Below, piece after piece: positions 32,401 to 40,705 of a stretch of DNA of 64,000 bases. The notes below the pieces were generated by a model. That model ran no database searches, was not told where the DNA came from, and saw only the letters and a list, made by a program, of their open reading frames with translations. The position numbers and the translations under genes are program-made. The stretch covers positions 1,116,001-1,180,000 of the forward strand of contig OY760143.1 in NCBI GenBank assembly GCA_963663245.1, read 5' to 3'. This stretch comes from JAFGVL01 sp963663245. Lineage in GTDB: Bacteria; Bacteroidota; Bacteroidia; Bacteroidales; Paludibacteraceae. Each line of letters opens with the position of its first letter. Within the stretch, counting starts at the first letter, position 1.

Positions 32401-32998
32401 TTTAGACCACGTATTAGCTTCAGGTCAAAATGTAAATATTTTGGTTGTTGATACAGAGGTTTATTCTAATACAGGTGGACAATCATCTAAAGCAACTCCG
32501 GTTGGTGCTGTTGCTAAGTTTGCTGCTTCTGGTAAGAAAATTCGTAAGAAAGATTTGGGTATGATGGCAACAACTTATGGTTATGTATATGTTGCTCAAA
32601 TTGCAATGGGTGCTAATCAAGCGCAAACATTAAAAGCAATTCGTGAAGCGGAAGCTTATCCAGGACCATCACTTATTATTGCTTATTCTCCTTGTATTAA
32701 TCATGGATTATTATCAGGAATGGGTGCTTCTCAATCTCAACAAGGACATGCTGTTGATGCTGGGTACTGGCACTTATGGAGATTTAATCCTGCTTTAGAA
32801 GAAGAAGGTAAAAATCCATTTATTATGGACTCGAAAGAGCCACAATGGGATAAGTTCCAAAATTTCTTAATGAGTGAAGTGCGTTATACATCATTAGTAA
32901 AACAATTCCCAGAAGAAGCAAAAGAATTATTTGTTGCTGCTGAGGAGAATGCAAAATGGCGTTATAATAGCTATATTCGTAAGAGTAAAGAAGTATAA
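29465..32998 (+). CDS. nifJ: Pyruvate:ferredoxin (flavodoxin) oxidoreductase
   Basis: Oxidises pyruvate with CoA to acetyl-CoA and CO2, reducing ferredoxin; central to anaerobic metabolism. 1177 residues, the usual single-chain homodimeric form. Order: pyrimidine-binding domain I (YPITPSSTMAEYVDEWA), transketolase C-like domain II, gamma domain, a 2[4Fe-4S] ferredoxin domain with CIQCNQCAYVCPHAAIRP and CMGCGNCPDVCPG, then the TPP domain with CAGCGETPYVKL and GGDGWAYDIGYGGLDH... NTEVYSNTGGQ-like DTEVYSNTGGQSSKATP. All cluster cysteines are present. Codons look optimised, consistent with high expression. The gene is single, with its own promoter and a terminator. Confidence 0.98.
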   Translation: MAKEKKFLTCDGNQAAAHIAYMFTEVAAIYPITPSSTMAEYVDEWAANGLKNAFGETVKVEEMQSEGGAAGTMHGALQVGTLSNTFTASQGLLLMIPNMYKVAGELLPGVYHVSARALASAALSIFGDHQDVMAVRQTGCALFATGSVQEVMDLAAVAHLASIKSRIPFVHFFDGFRTSHEIQKIESLSTEELAPLVDQKALAEFRARALNPEHPVARGTAQNSDIYFQSREACNPFYDNVIDDVDHYIKEINKITGRNYGLFDYYGAPDAERVIIAMGSGTEAIREGIDVLMEKGEKVGMVAVHLYRPFSAKHFLAAVPDSVKQIAVLDRTKEPGSTGEPLYLDVKDCFYGKPNAPVIVGGRFGLASKDFTPASVLSVFENLQLPEPKNHFTVGIVDDVTFTSLPIKEEIELPNSPYEAKFYGLGADGTVGANKNSIKIIGDNTDKHCQAYFAYDSKKSGGFTCSHLRFGDNPIRSTYLVNTPNFVACHVQAYLRLYDVTKGLKKNGTFLLNTVWSVEDVKKNLPDNVKKYLAENNITMYIIDATNIAQEIGLGNRTNTILQSAFFKITEVIPYEQAVDQMKKFIVKSYGSKGDKIVNMNYAAVDKGGDIVKIDIPAEWASIQLKDEVSSSDDVPAFIKDVCSPVNAQAGDDLPVSAFKGREDGTWDEGTSKYEKRGVAAFVPVWDPSKCIQCNQCAYVCPHAAIRPFVLDADEQAKAPAGFETLKANGKAFDGMQFRIQVDVLDCMGCGNCPDVCPGNKEGKALKLVPIESQMPNQDNWDFCVKEVSSKQNLVDTKVNVKNSQFATPLFEFSGACAGCGETPYVKLVSQLYGEDQIIANATGCSSIYSGSAPSTPYTKGVTGRGPAWGNSLFEDNAEFGLGMNIGMEKMRDRVERLMKEGLDCSDCSADMKTLFTQWIENRDSTVVTREVNDKLMPLISACNCSVCKQLVPLQQYFVKKSHWMIGGDGWAYDIGYGGLDHVLASGQNVNILVVDTEVYSNTGGQSSKATPVGAVAKFAASGKKIRKKDLGMMATTYGYVYVAQIAMGANQAQTLKAIREAEAYPGPSLIIAYSPCINHGLLSGMGASQSQQGHAVDAGYWHLWRFNPALEEEGKNPFIMDSKEPQWDKFQNFLMSEVRYTSLVKQFPEEAKELFVAAEENAKWRYNSYIRKSKEV

Positions 32999-33015
32999 AT
33001 AATATATGAACTATA

Positions 33016-33047
33016 AAAAAGAGCTGTCTTGAAAGACAGCTCTTTTT
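33016..33047 (+). terminator. Terminator of nifJ
   Basis: A 15-bp perfect stem AAAAAGAGCTGTCTT with its complement around GA, ending in T5. Confidence 0.9.
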
Positions 33048-33065
33048 ACTTTAAATCCATTTATT

Positions 33066-33398
33066 ATGAGTGAAATTAGTATTTGTCCAAAATGCCAATC
33101 AGAAAATATTTATTTTGATGGCTCTCTATATATATGTCCTGACTGTTTTTATGAAACAACGGGAGAGGAGGATGAAAAAGAAACGGCAGCTGCTGTTGCA
33201 AAAGATAGTAATGGCACAGAATTACAAGATGGTGATGCTGTAACAGTTATTCAAGACCTGAAGGTAAAAGGTTCATCTATGGTAATCAAAAGAGGAACAA
33301 AAGTAAAAAGTATCCGCTTAACAGAAGATCCTGCTGAAGTTGATTGTAAGATTGATGGGAGTAGTATTGTTTTGAAAACTTGCTATTTGAAGAAATAA
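33066..33398 (+). CDS. Zinc-ribbon protein of the YjdM (PhnA-like) family
   Basis: A 110-residue cytoplasmic protein. The N-terminal zinc ribbon CPKCQSENIYFDGSLYICPDC (C-x2-C ... C-x2-C) is followed by an acidic spacer. The YjdM domain is DSNGTELQDGDAVTVIQDLKVKGSSMVIKRGTKVKSIRLTEDPAEVDCKIDG. The old name PhnA came from a misassigned link with phosphonates; the real function is unknown. It starts 18 bp after the nifJ terminator. Confidence 0.92.
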   Translation: MSEISICPKCQSENIYFDGSLYICPDCFYETTGEEDEKETAAAVAKDSNGTELQDGDAVTVIQDLKVKGSSMVIKRGTKVKSIRLTEDPAEVDCKIDGSSIVLKTCYLKK

Positions 33399-33449
33399 AA
33401 TAGGATAAAAGACGGCTTTCTTCTTTTGAGAAAAATCTTTTATTAATTC

Positions 33450-34514
33450 TTAGTATTTTTCGTTCTTTCGTTGCTTCTTGAAATTCTTCACCATTTTCCC
33501 AAAGTTCTTGTCTTTCTTTTTTCTATCCAGAGAAGTGGATTCAAAATGCATTTTTTCTTTTTGTATTTTTATAAAATTGGTGTAAGAATTTTTGTCTATT
33601 TCTTTACTCTCAAGAGCAGATAGTATTTCACAGCCTTCTTCATGTATATGTGTACAATCTTTATATCGGCATTTATTTGCGTATCCAATTATTTTTCCAA
33701 ATGTAGTATCTACACCATCAGAAGAATCAGCAATCCCAACTTCTCGCATTCCAGGATTATCTATTACAATACTCCCATTCTCTAATACAATTAACTCTCT
33801 GTGGCTAGTAATATGTTTTCCTTTATTGACGCTAGTACTTATCTCGCCTGTTTTCATTTGAGCTTTTCTAGAAAGATTATTGAGAAGGGTAGATTTTCCA
33901 ACACCAGAGGAACCTAATAGACAATAGGTTTTCCCTTTTTCTAATAAAGCTTCAATTTTCTTGTAGGCATTATCTAGATTGCTTATAGCAACAACAGGAA
34001 CTTCATTAATCCTCTGTGTTATTTGTTCGATAATTGTCGATAGGTAAGATGGATCAATTAAATCTATTTTGCTTAGTATAATAATTGAATCAATTTTAGA
34101 AGCATTACAAATGGTTAGATATCTTTCTAGACGATTTATATTAAAGTCTCTATCTACTGCTTGAACAATTAATCCAAAATCAATATTTGTTGCAATTATT
34201 TGTGCATGACCTAACTTTCCTACTGCTTTTCTTTCAATAATTGAGTAGCGAGGATAAACAGCATGAATCAAAGCTTTACCTTCATCGTATTTAGTAAAGG
34301 CCACCCAATCTCCAACGGCAGGGAGGTCCAGTCTGTTTTCTGCAGTAAATCGAAGATTGCCAATAAGCTCAGCATTAAACTCATTGCTAGAGTTTTTTAC
34401 AATATAACGTTCCTTATGTTCTGAGATTACTCGACCTACCTCAAAAGAATCTAAGCCTTCTTTTTTTTTGTGGCTTTCAAGTGCTTTGTTGTATCCTAAT
34501 TCTTCTAAGCTCAT
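33450..34514 (-). CDS. rsgA: Ribosome small-subunit GTPase RsgA
   Basis: A circularly permuted GTPase that assists late 30S maturation. An OB-fold (about 25-110) precedes the GTPase in the permuted order G4 (IILSKIDLID), G1 (LLGSSGVGKSTLLNNL), G2/G3 (KGKHITSHRELIVLENGSIVIDNPGMREVG). Then comes a zinc finger, CRYKDCTHIHEEGC (C-x4-C-x-H-x5-C). The C-terminal tail is Lys-rich. At 354 residues it is slightly longer than E. coli RsgA. It is the last gene of the minus-strand run that begins at 40574. Confidence 0.96.
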   Translation of the reverse strand: MSLEELGYNKALESHKKKEGLDSFEVGRVISEHKERYIVKNSSNEFNAELIGNLRFTAENRLDLPAVGDWVAFTKYDEGKALIHAVYPRYSIIERKAVGKLGHAQIIATNIDFGLIVQAVDRDFNINRLERYLTICNASKIDSIIILSKIDLIDPSYLSTIIEQITQRINEVPVVAISNLDNAYKKIEALLEKGKTYCLLGSSGVGKSTLLNNLSRKAQMKTGEISTSVNKGKHITSHRELIVLENGSIVIDNPGMREVGIADSSDGVDTTFGKIIGYANKCRYKDCTHIHEEGCEILSALESKEIDKNSYTNFIKIQKEKMHFESTSLDRKKKDKNFGKMVKNFKKQRKNEKY

Positions 34515-34584
34515 TAGTAATGATTGGTGTTTTTCTTTATGTGAGGATAGACTTAATACAAGTCGTAATAAAAATGAATATATG

Positions 34585-35145
34585 CTATTCTAATGATTCT
34601 TTTAAATCATCATAACTGTGTAATATATATTTATTGTTTGTCCAGTAATACAATTCAATAGGTTCTTCTAATTTGTAGATGTCAAGAGAGTTTGTTTTGA
34701 CTGTAAAAAAACTATCCATCTTAATGTTATAATATTCATCAGGAGGTGATATGCCAAAACCAATATCTAACTCTAAATTATCACGATAGTAATTTTCTCC
34801 TTCTGCATTTTCTTCTGTAACTATATGGTGTGAGAATTTGTCACCTCCTTTATTATGTAAAATAATTATTCTAAATATATTTTCAGAATAAATCATAACA
34901 GCATAATCTATAATGCTATCTCCATTGAAATCACCTTCTTGATAATAGGGAACCAAACCATTTTCATAATATTCACACCAATTATCTACATAATTACTTG
35001 TGTCAACTATTCTGAACCCCATAAATTCTTTTTCAATGTATAATTTTACTGAATTATTGTATTTGATGGGGGAGTATTCGTCACAGTCCTCAGCAAATAA
35101 TATATTTGAACATATTAATAATAAAAAGAAGATTTTTTTTTTCAT
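34585..35145 (-). CDS. Exported protein of unknown function
   Basis: A 186-residue protein with signal peptide MKKKIFFLLLICSNILFAE. After two cysteines (CDEY and NWCEYY) it contains GDFNGDSIIDYAVMIYSEN, a DxNGDxxxDxxV loop like those of FG-GAP or calcium-loop repeats. The remainder is acidic and aromatic (YYRDNLELDIGFGISPPDEY). It shares this single loop with the protein at 37944 (GDLNNDGINDSVTV), and both may be related small secreted proteins. No enzyme signature is visible. It sits between rsgA and the PEP-synthase regulator on the same strand. Confidence 0.6.
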   Translation of the reverse strand: MKKKIFFLLLICSNILFAEDCDEYSPIKYNNSVKLYIEKEFMGFRIVDTSNYVDNWCEYYENGLVPYYQEGDFNGDSIIDYAVMIYSENIFRIIILHNKGGDKFSHHIVTEENAEGENYYRDNLELDIGFGISPPDEYYNIKMDSFFTVKTNSLDIYKLEEPIELYYWTNNKYILHSYDDLKESLE

Positions 35146-35226
35146 CTTGGATTCAATAAAAAAACAGCTCTATAATTAATATTTGTCAAGGCCGTTAATG
35201 GTGTTTTATTTTTAACGTTTAAAGAC

Positions 35227-36090
35227 TTATACGTTTGGTATGTCGTGTTTAATATCTTCTTGGTCAAATCTGTCAGAAATCATTGCTATTATTTCATTGG
35301 CAGAACTTTCAATTGGTTTGTTAGTGACAGTTATTTTTGTAAATCCTCCGCGTTCATATATTAAATTAGCATAAAGAATTTCATCGCGTACACTTCTTTC
35401 ATCTATATATTTAGAACTGTCAAAATCACCTAGATGAGCTAATCGTTTGTACCGGTGTTTAACCAATTGATGTATACTGATATTTAATCCAAAAACTCTT
35501 TTAGGGTCTACTTTAAAAAGTTCTTCAGGTGGATCAATCCCTTTTACCAAGGGAACATTGGCTACTTTCCATCCAAACATAGCCATATATATACTTAAGG
35601 GAGTTTTCCCGCTTCTAGATACCCCTGCAAGTACAATTTCCGCGTCTAATATGCGTTTTGGATCTAGTCCGTCATCGTGGTTTAAGGTAAAGTCAATAGC
35701 ATCTACACGGTTGTAGTATTGAGCGTTAATTCTTCTATACAAGCCAGGAACACTTATTGACTTGTACCCTAATTCATCTTCTATATATGTTGCCATAGGA
35801 CCCATTAAGTCAAAATGTTTAATGTTTTCTTTTTCGCATTCTTCAATTAATTTTTTACGAAGAGTTACATTTACCATAGTATGAGCAACCGCACCCTTAA
35901 ATTGTTTTACTTTCTCAATTGCTTCGAAAATTTTCTCTTCAGTTTGAACTTCGGAAATAACATGTATGGGGAATTTATTTTCAGGATATTGGATGATTAG
36001 TGAATGTAACATGGTATGTGCTGCGATACCTTTACCACCAGATATTACAAAGAAAGTTGTGCTCTTCCCTTTACTGTCTTTTGCACTCAT
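35227..36090 (-). CDS. Phosphoenolpyruvate synthase regulatory protein (PPSR family)
   Basis: A bifunctional serine/threonine kinase and Pi-dependent pyrophosphorylase acting on PEP synthase or pyruvate,phosphate dikinase. The P-loop AGVSRSGKTPLSIYMAMFGWKVANVPLV is at about residues 155-182. VFGLNISIHQLVKHR and FTKITVTNKPIESSANEI complete the family signature (formerly DUF299). The regulated kinase is not in the window. It begins 3 bp after the stop of a secreted carboxylesterase, an unexpected partner. It would set pyruvate/PEP flux, which also concerns PFOR. Confidence 0.93.
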   Translation of the reverse strand: MSAKDSKGKSTTFFVISGGKGIAAHTMLHSLIIQYPENKFPIHVISEVQTEEKIFEAIEKVKQFKGAVAHTMVNVTLRKKLIEECEKENIKHFDLMGPMATYIEDELGYKSISVPGLYRRINAQYYNRVDAIDFTLNHDDGLDPKRILDAEIVLAGVSRSGKTPLSIYMAMFGWKVANVPLVKGIDPPEELFKVDPKRVFGLNISIHQLVKHRYKRLAHLGDFDSSKYIDERSVRDEILYANLIYERGGFTKITVTNKPIESSANEIIAMISDRFDQEDIKHDIPNV

Positions 36091-36093
36091 ATT

Positions 36094-37920
36094 TTATTGT
36101 TTTATTAATTTTGTTTGAAAATTATTCTTGTTCTGATTAATTAATACGTTGTATATTCCTGATGGAAATGGAGATAGATCTAAGTTTGATATGTTTTCTC
36201 CATCTATTATTTTTTTACCATTACTATCATAAATAGATAGTTTAAAGTTTTCAGAAGTCTTTGATTCTACGTGGAAAATCCTGTTTGATGGATTTGGATA
36301 AATAGTAAAAATAGAATTATTTTTTATTTCGCCTGCTGTTAAGCTTGTTGTACATTCGGTGTAAAAGGATGCACTATCAAAGAAATCACATTTCTCCCTG
36401 CGAACTCCAATTTTAGAGCCATCTGGAGTTGCTTTAATTTCTAAATAACAATCACTTGCGTTGTTGTATTCTGGCCATTTTTCTAATTCTATACCATTTG
36501 GGTTTCCAGTATCTGCAAAATTAACCCAATATTTTAGCATATTTGTTTGAACAGAATCATCTTGTATGCTGAAAAATGGAGGAATACTTGACGTTATGTT
36601 TTCCCAGTTATTAAATATGTAAAATAGTTCTATTCCATGATAAGAGCCATACGATTCAAGCGCAGGAGGATAGTTGTGCTTGTGGGTAAAAAAATAACGC
36701 CAAACTGGGTTGTTTTGATTCTCGCTAACGCATTGAGCTGTTCTTCTAGTCCCTAAAGTGAATTGTGCATCAGTAGTTAGCCCTATATATGAATTTTTTG
36801 CTTCTTCGTTGGTAGATCCAGCTGGGTATAGTGCTAAAGCTTCAGTTTGATTGAATGGAAAGTAAGATGCTACTAATGCATTTACCATACTAGGAGTTAC
36901 AATAGGAGGAGAACTTATGCTTGTTTCTTCTGAGTTCGACCCAATCATTAAGGGGACCTTATTGAATGAGCCACTTTGGAAAATAGTATTAGCAGATCCT
37001 GAAAAGATTATATTGTCAATTACAGGTTGCCAGTGTCCTTGTGATATACCTCCACTCATAGGCATTTTTTCATATTTAACAAGTGTGTCTGGAGGTAATG
37101 TCCTTAAATAGTTTATTTTATCTGTATTAGTTCCTGTTGTTATAAAACTATCAACGTATGCAATCCCATTGTTTTTTACTTCATCATAAGAAGTGATTGT
37201 AGGAGCAGCACTTTGAATGCATGCTCGTTGAAATAAGTTTGCAGCTAAAGGAGTCGTTAATAAATTCCCGACATTAACACCTCCAGCACTTTCTCCAAAT
37301 ATCATTACTTTGTTAGCATTGCCTCCAAAGTTGCTAATATTATTTTGTACCCATTGAAGAGCTAATAGTTGATCCATTACTCCATAGTTTCCAGAGGTGT
37401 TTTCGGTGTTTTCTTTTTCTAATCCTGGGTGTACTAAATAACCTAAAGGTCCTAAACGATATTGAATAGTGACAATAACGGCATTCCCTTTTTTTGACAT
37501 ATTTGTTCCGTCGTAGATATTAGTACTGTCATTTTCTCCAGCTCCTCCTTGTTGGTTTCCTCCACCATGAATAAAAAATAAAACAGGTAAATCACCTGAT
37601 AAGTCTGGTGTCCATATGTTAAGGTATAAACAATCTTCTTCTCCTTTAATAATACCAGCAGTAGCACCTTGTTTAAATTCTTTTTGAGGGCAAACTGGCG
37701 CAAATATCTTGGTATTTAAGGTGTCTGTCCAAGTAGAAGGTGTCTGAGGAGCCTTCCAGCGAAGTGTGTCTACAGGGGCTTTAGCAAAAGGAATTCCCAA
37801 GAATTTATAGATACCTCCATTTATACTTCCTTCAATTTTCCCAAACTGAGTATCTACAATTTGAGCATATATGATATGTATGCTTAAAAGAAAAAATGCT
37901 AAGGAGTATAGTCTTTTCAT
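36094..37920 (-). CDS. Type-B carboxylesterase with T9SS C-terminal sorting domain
   Basis: A 608-residue secreted alpha/beta hydrolase. Signal peptide to residue 19. The esterase domain (about 20-520) carries the oxyanion-hole block LPVLFFIHGGGNQQG, the nucleophile elbow FGESAGGVNV, and the catalytic His near GSYHGIELFYIFNNW. NKIFAPVCPQ and EDCLYLNIWTPD are typical of the COesterase family. The last 75 residues are a type IX secretion sorting domain: IFTIYPNPSNRIFHVES... LSIYDSNGKKIIDG... FPSGIYNVLI... KLIKQ. It is expected at the cell surface or outside; the ester substrate is unknown. The PL10-like gene 1 kb upstream hints at plant or algal polysaccharide, for example pectin ester. Confidence 0.92.
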   Translation of the reverse strand: MKRLYSLAFFLLSIHIIYAQIVDTQFGKIEGSINGGIYKFLGIPFAKAPVDTLRWKAPQTPSTWTDTLNTKIFAPVCPQKEFKQGATAGIIKGEEDCLYLNIWTPDLSGDLPVLFFIHGGGNQQGGAGENDSTNIYDGTNMSKKGNAVIVTIQYRLGPLGYLVHPGLEKENTENTSGNYGVMDQLLALQWVQNNISNFGGNANKVMIFGESAGGVNVGNLLTTPLAANLFQRACIQSAAPTITSYDEVKNNGIAYVDSFITTGTNTDKINYLRTLPPDTLVKYEKMPMSGGISQGHWQPVIDNIIFSGSANTIFQSGSFNKVPLMIGSNSEETSISSPPIVTPSMVNALVASYFPFNQTEALALYPAGSTNEEAKNSYIGLTTDAQFTLGTRRTAQCVSENQNNPVWRYFFTHKHNYPPALESYGSYHGIELFYIFNNWENITSSIPPFFSIQDDSVQTNMLKYWVNFADTGNPNGIELEKWPEYNNASDCYLEIKATPDGSKIGVRREKCDFFDSASFYTECTTSLTAGEIKNNSIFTIYPNPSNRIFHVESKTSENFKLSIYDSNGKKIIDGENISNLDLSPFPSGIYNVLINQNKNNFQTKLIKQ

Positions 37921-37943
37921 ATTTTGAGAAGATTACTGTTATG

Positions 37944-38543
37944 TTAGAAGAATTGATTGTCTAAGGGCTTGAAATCTTGAAGTTTTGGTAATGGAGTTAT
38001 TCTTTTATATTCTCTTTCAAGATTGATAACTTCTCCTGTGGTAAAGTGTTCTTGACGAATAATTAGTTCGGCCGTTTCTAAATTAAAATAACTAGAGGTT
38101 AGATGACCTAGGCCATCTGACTCAATTTCATTATAGCCTACCAAAATAAAGTCATTTTTCTTGTATAAAAACTTATGTTCGAAATGTCCTCGTAATTGAG
38201 AATGGGAAATGTATAAAGCACCATCATTAATGTAGATCTCTGAAAATTTTCTTTCAGCATCAATCTCATCTTCATATGTTCTATATTTTGGAAGAATTAC
38301 ATTGGTTGATGATACATATAGTTTGTAGTTCTTCTCATCTGTAGCAAAAAACACCTTTAATACATAGGGTTTTTCTTTGAATACTGTATCTTGAATTACA
38401 GTTACGGAATCATTTATCCCATCATTATTTAAGTCTCCAATAGCTTTTGCAATTTCAATATAGCTGTAGAAAATTTCTTCTGCTTCTTGTGCGAAGAAAT
38501 TGGAGGAGATAAATAATAATATGAATAGTATTTTTGTTTTCAT
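37944..38543 (-). CDS. Exported protein of unknown function
   Basis: A 199-residue protein with signal peptide MKTKILFILLFISSNFFAQ. It contains IGDLNNDGINDSVTVIQDT, a D-x-NxDGxxD loop that may bind calcium, then a beta-rich remainder (KVFFATDEKNYKLYVSSTNVILPKYRTYEDE). The end is basic. It resembles the 34585 protein in layout but not closely in sequence. It is 4 bp from the VOC gene, so probably in the same transcript. Confidence 0.6.
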   Translation of the reverse strand: MKTKILFILLFISSNFFAQEAEEIFYSYIEIAKAIGDLNNDGINDSVTVIQDTVFKEKPYVLKVFFATDEKNYKLYVSSTNVILPKYRTYEDEIDAERKFSEIYINDGALYISHSQLRGHFEHKFLYKKNDFILVGYNEIESDGLGHLTSSYFNLETAELIIRQEHFTTGEVINLEREYKRITPLPKLQDFKPLDNQFF

Positions 38544-38547
38544 TTAT

Positions 38548-38946
38548 TTATGCCTCTTTTTCTAATAGCATTGGATTACCTCGTTTGCAAAATTGTATTG
38601 CTAATCCCCAAGGATCACGTAACATCAAAAGGTAAGAACCATCTTCTAGTTTTACTTCAGTGTCGTAAGTTGCACCAACAGCCATTAACTTTTCTTTGTC
38701 TGCATCAGGGTCTTCCGAAACAAAGGCAAGGTGTACCAATAAAGCATCCATTTTACTATAATTTGGGACTTGATCTGAAGGATTGCAATATATTTCTAAC
38801 ATTATACGTCCACTGTTATCTGCAATAAACTGAGTGAAAGGAGCATCGTCTAGACCTCGAACAATAGTCATTCCTAGATTTTCTGAATACCACTTAGCCA
38901 TAGCTTTTGGATCTTTAACATTGAGTGCAAAATGCTCTAATTTCAT
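38548..38946 (-). CDS. VOC-family (glyoxalase/bleomycin-resistance fold) protein
   Basis: A 132-residue single vicinal-oxygen-chelate domain with the paired beta-alpha-beta3 motifs: MKLEHFALNVKDPKAMAKWYSENLGMTIVRG, then DALLVHLAFVSEDPDADKEKLMAVGATY and LLMLRDPWGLAIQFCKR. Candidate metal ligands are His5, Glu in IMLEIYCNPS, His in LLVHLAFV and Gln in AIQFCKR. The enzyme reaction is unknown. It lies directly upstream of the small exported protein and 11 bp downstream of the PL10-like gene. Confidence 0.88.
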   Translation of the reverse strand: MKLEHFALNVKDPKAMAKWYSENLGMTIVRGLDDAPFTQFIADNSGRIMLEIYCNPSDQVPNYSKMDALLVHLAFVSEDPDADKEKLMAVGATYDTEVKLEDGSYLLMLRDPWGLAIQFCKRGNPMLLEKEA

Positions 38947-38957
38947 TATATAGTAAT

Positions 38958-40574
38958 TTATTTTTGTTTATTTTCTGATTCCAAATTTACCAAATATTCT
39001 ATTAAAAGGTTCATGTTTTTAATATAAACTCCCACAGAAATCCCATAAACCTGAGATTCTTTATCTAAATAGGGAGAAGTGTCATATATATCTCCGACAC
39101 GAGTAGCCGAAAAATCTCCTGGTGTTACTTGTTTCTTATCTCCTTTTTCGAGATAAGGATTTGTTTTTGCAATAAGTTGTGTGGGCCAATAACCTTGACT
39201 GTTTAATTTGGTTATAATTTCTTTTGCATTTTTGGGAGATGCATCTAAGTAGGGTACATATCGTGAATTTAAATCAGCAATTTTACCAGAACGACGACTA
39301 AAGTATTTAGGGATTTCTTGTTTTGTTTTAAGTGCAGAGTTTGCAGTTACTAAAGCAGGGTTAGATGATACTAATTTATTGTACGATTTTCGTAATTGTT
39401 TAATGTTGATTCTTCTGGTTGACTTGTAATGAGATAGTGTTTTTTTAGGGTTGTAGTCAACATAGTATTCTCCATTGTAAGAGTTTGAACCCTTACGGTG
39501 AATAAATAATGCTTTATCGGTTTTGGGTTCAATAAAAGAAGGGTGTGTTCTGCCATTTTTAATTAAACTATCTGGAAGATGCAGATTATCTAACCAGTCT
39601 ATAGCTTCGGGTATACGGTGTAAGAATTTTTTATCACCTGTTAAGCTATAGAAATACATCAATTGGTAAATGTTGTTTTCAGTTGTTGAAGTTGATAAAG
39701 AAACTGGTTCGTAACTTCTGGCAGATGCTGGTTTCCCTTTTGAGCTATATTGCATAGCCCAACCGGGCTGTGGCATTGCTTGTTGCATCTCTAAGTAATT
39801 ATCCATCGCACTATAAATGGAGTTTAGAAATTTCTCATCTTCAAAAACATTATAGCATAGGATTAGGAAAAGAATATTTTTTACAGCTACATCATCATTG
39901 AAAGTAATATCAGAAGTGTAATCTCTCCACCCTTTGTTTTTATGTTTTCTTGCTTTAGGGAAACGCTGTGGCCATCCACCATTTGGATATTGACTGTTTA
40001 GGATAAAACCTATCGCTTTATCAAGGGCTGTTTTTATAAATTGATTTTCCTTGTCAATATATAGTCTTAATAGGAGAGATGCTGCTTCAATAGTTCCTCC
40101 ATCATCAAAAGTAGCATTGCCATAATAGTGTTGGAATTCTTCTAATCGCCAACCACTAGCTCCAATTGTTTTATACCATTTTTTTATTGATTTCTCTCCA
40201 GCAAAATCGTGCATGTAATGCCAGCCGCCACTTGGGTGTTGAGCAGTAATTAATGCTGTTGCAGTTTGCATAGCAGCTTTAAAATAATATTCGTCACCAG
40301 TTGCATGGTAAACATCTAGAAATAAATTCCCTACAGTCGGTGTGCCAGGTGGCTGTATCCAAATCATAGTATTGTAAGCTTCCATTTCTCCCCACTGACG
40401 AGAGAAGTCAGGTAAATACGACCATAAGTAACCACCTTTATAGCTTACTTTCTCCACCATGAATTGAGTAGCACGCTTCATTGATGATAATACCTCATCT
40501 TTACTTATAATGGATTGCGAAAAGGCTATAGAGAGGAAACTGTTAAGAAGGAGAATTGAGAAAAGCCTTTTCAT
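38958..40574 (-). CDS. Secreted PL10-like pectate lyase
   Basis: A 538-residue exported protein (signal MKRLFSILLLNSFLSIAFS). The alpha/alpha-toroid repeats GGYLWSYLPDFSRQWG, ALITAQHPSGGWHYMHDF, FILNSQYPNGGWPQRFPKA and SDITFNDDVAVKNILFLIL match polysaccharide lyase family 10, where the ITFND block contributes the catalytic acidic and calcium ligands. The N-terminal 370 residues cover the catalytic domain. The C-terminal 160 residues (from RTHPSFIEPKTDKALFIHRKGSNSYNGEYYVDYNPKK) are of a type also seen in secreted sugar-active proteins. No sorting domain is seen. Likely role: cleavage of pectate in the periplasm or outside. An alternative is another alpha-toroid polysaccharide enzyme. Confidence 0.7.
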   Translation of the reverse strand: MKRLFSILLLNSFLSIAFSQSIISKDEVLSSMKRATQFMVEKVSYKGGYLWSYLPDFSRQWGEMEAYNTMIWIQPPGTPTVGNLFLDVYHATGDEYYFKAAMQTATALITAQHPSGGWHYMHDFAGEKSIKKWYKTIGASGWRLEEFQHYYGNATFDDGGTIEAASLLLRLYIDKENQFIKTALDKAIGFILNSQYPNGGWPQRFPKARKHKNKGWRDYTSDITFNDDVAVKNILFLILCYNVFEDEKFLNSIYSAMDNYLEMQQAMPQPGWAMQYSSKGKPASARSYEPVSLSTSTTENNIYQLMYFYSLTGDKKFLHRIPEAIDWLDNLHLPDSLIKNGRTHPSFIEPKTDKALFIHRKGSNSYNGEYYVDYNPKKTLSHYKSTRRINIKQLRKSYNKLVSSNPALVTANSALKTKQEIPKYFSRRSGKIADLNSRYVPYLDASPKNAKEIITKLNSQGYWPTQLIAKTNPYLEKGDKKQVTPGDFSATRVGDIYDTSPYLDKESQVYGISVGVYIKNMNLLIEYLVNLESENKQK

Positions 40575-40611
40575 AGTTCGATAGATTTTTCGGTGTTAAA
40601 TTTTTAAGATT

Positions 40612-40619
40612 CAAATATA
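40612..40619 (-). promoter_or_regulatory. Predicted -7 box of the PL10-esterase gene run
   Basis: TATATTTG on the minus strand, 38 bp before the ATG at 40574. No -33 element at good spacing was found. Confidence 0.45.
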
Positions 40620-40653
40620 AGTTTTTCCCAAGTATTTATTATATAAAAAGCAT

Positions 40654-40683
40654 AAAAAAAGGCTTTCCATAAAGGAAAGCCTT
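40654..40683 (-). terminator. Terminator of the methylmalonyl-CoA decarboxylase operon
   Basis: AAGGCTTTCC and complement around ATAAA, with T7 in the minus direction. It lies 23 bp past the mmdB stop. Confidence 0.88.
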
Positions 40684-40705
40684 AAGATATAAATAGTTGT
40701 ATCTG

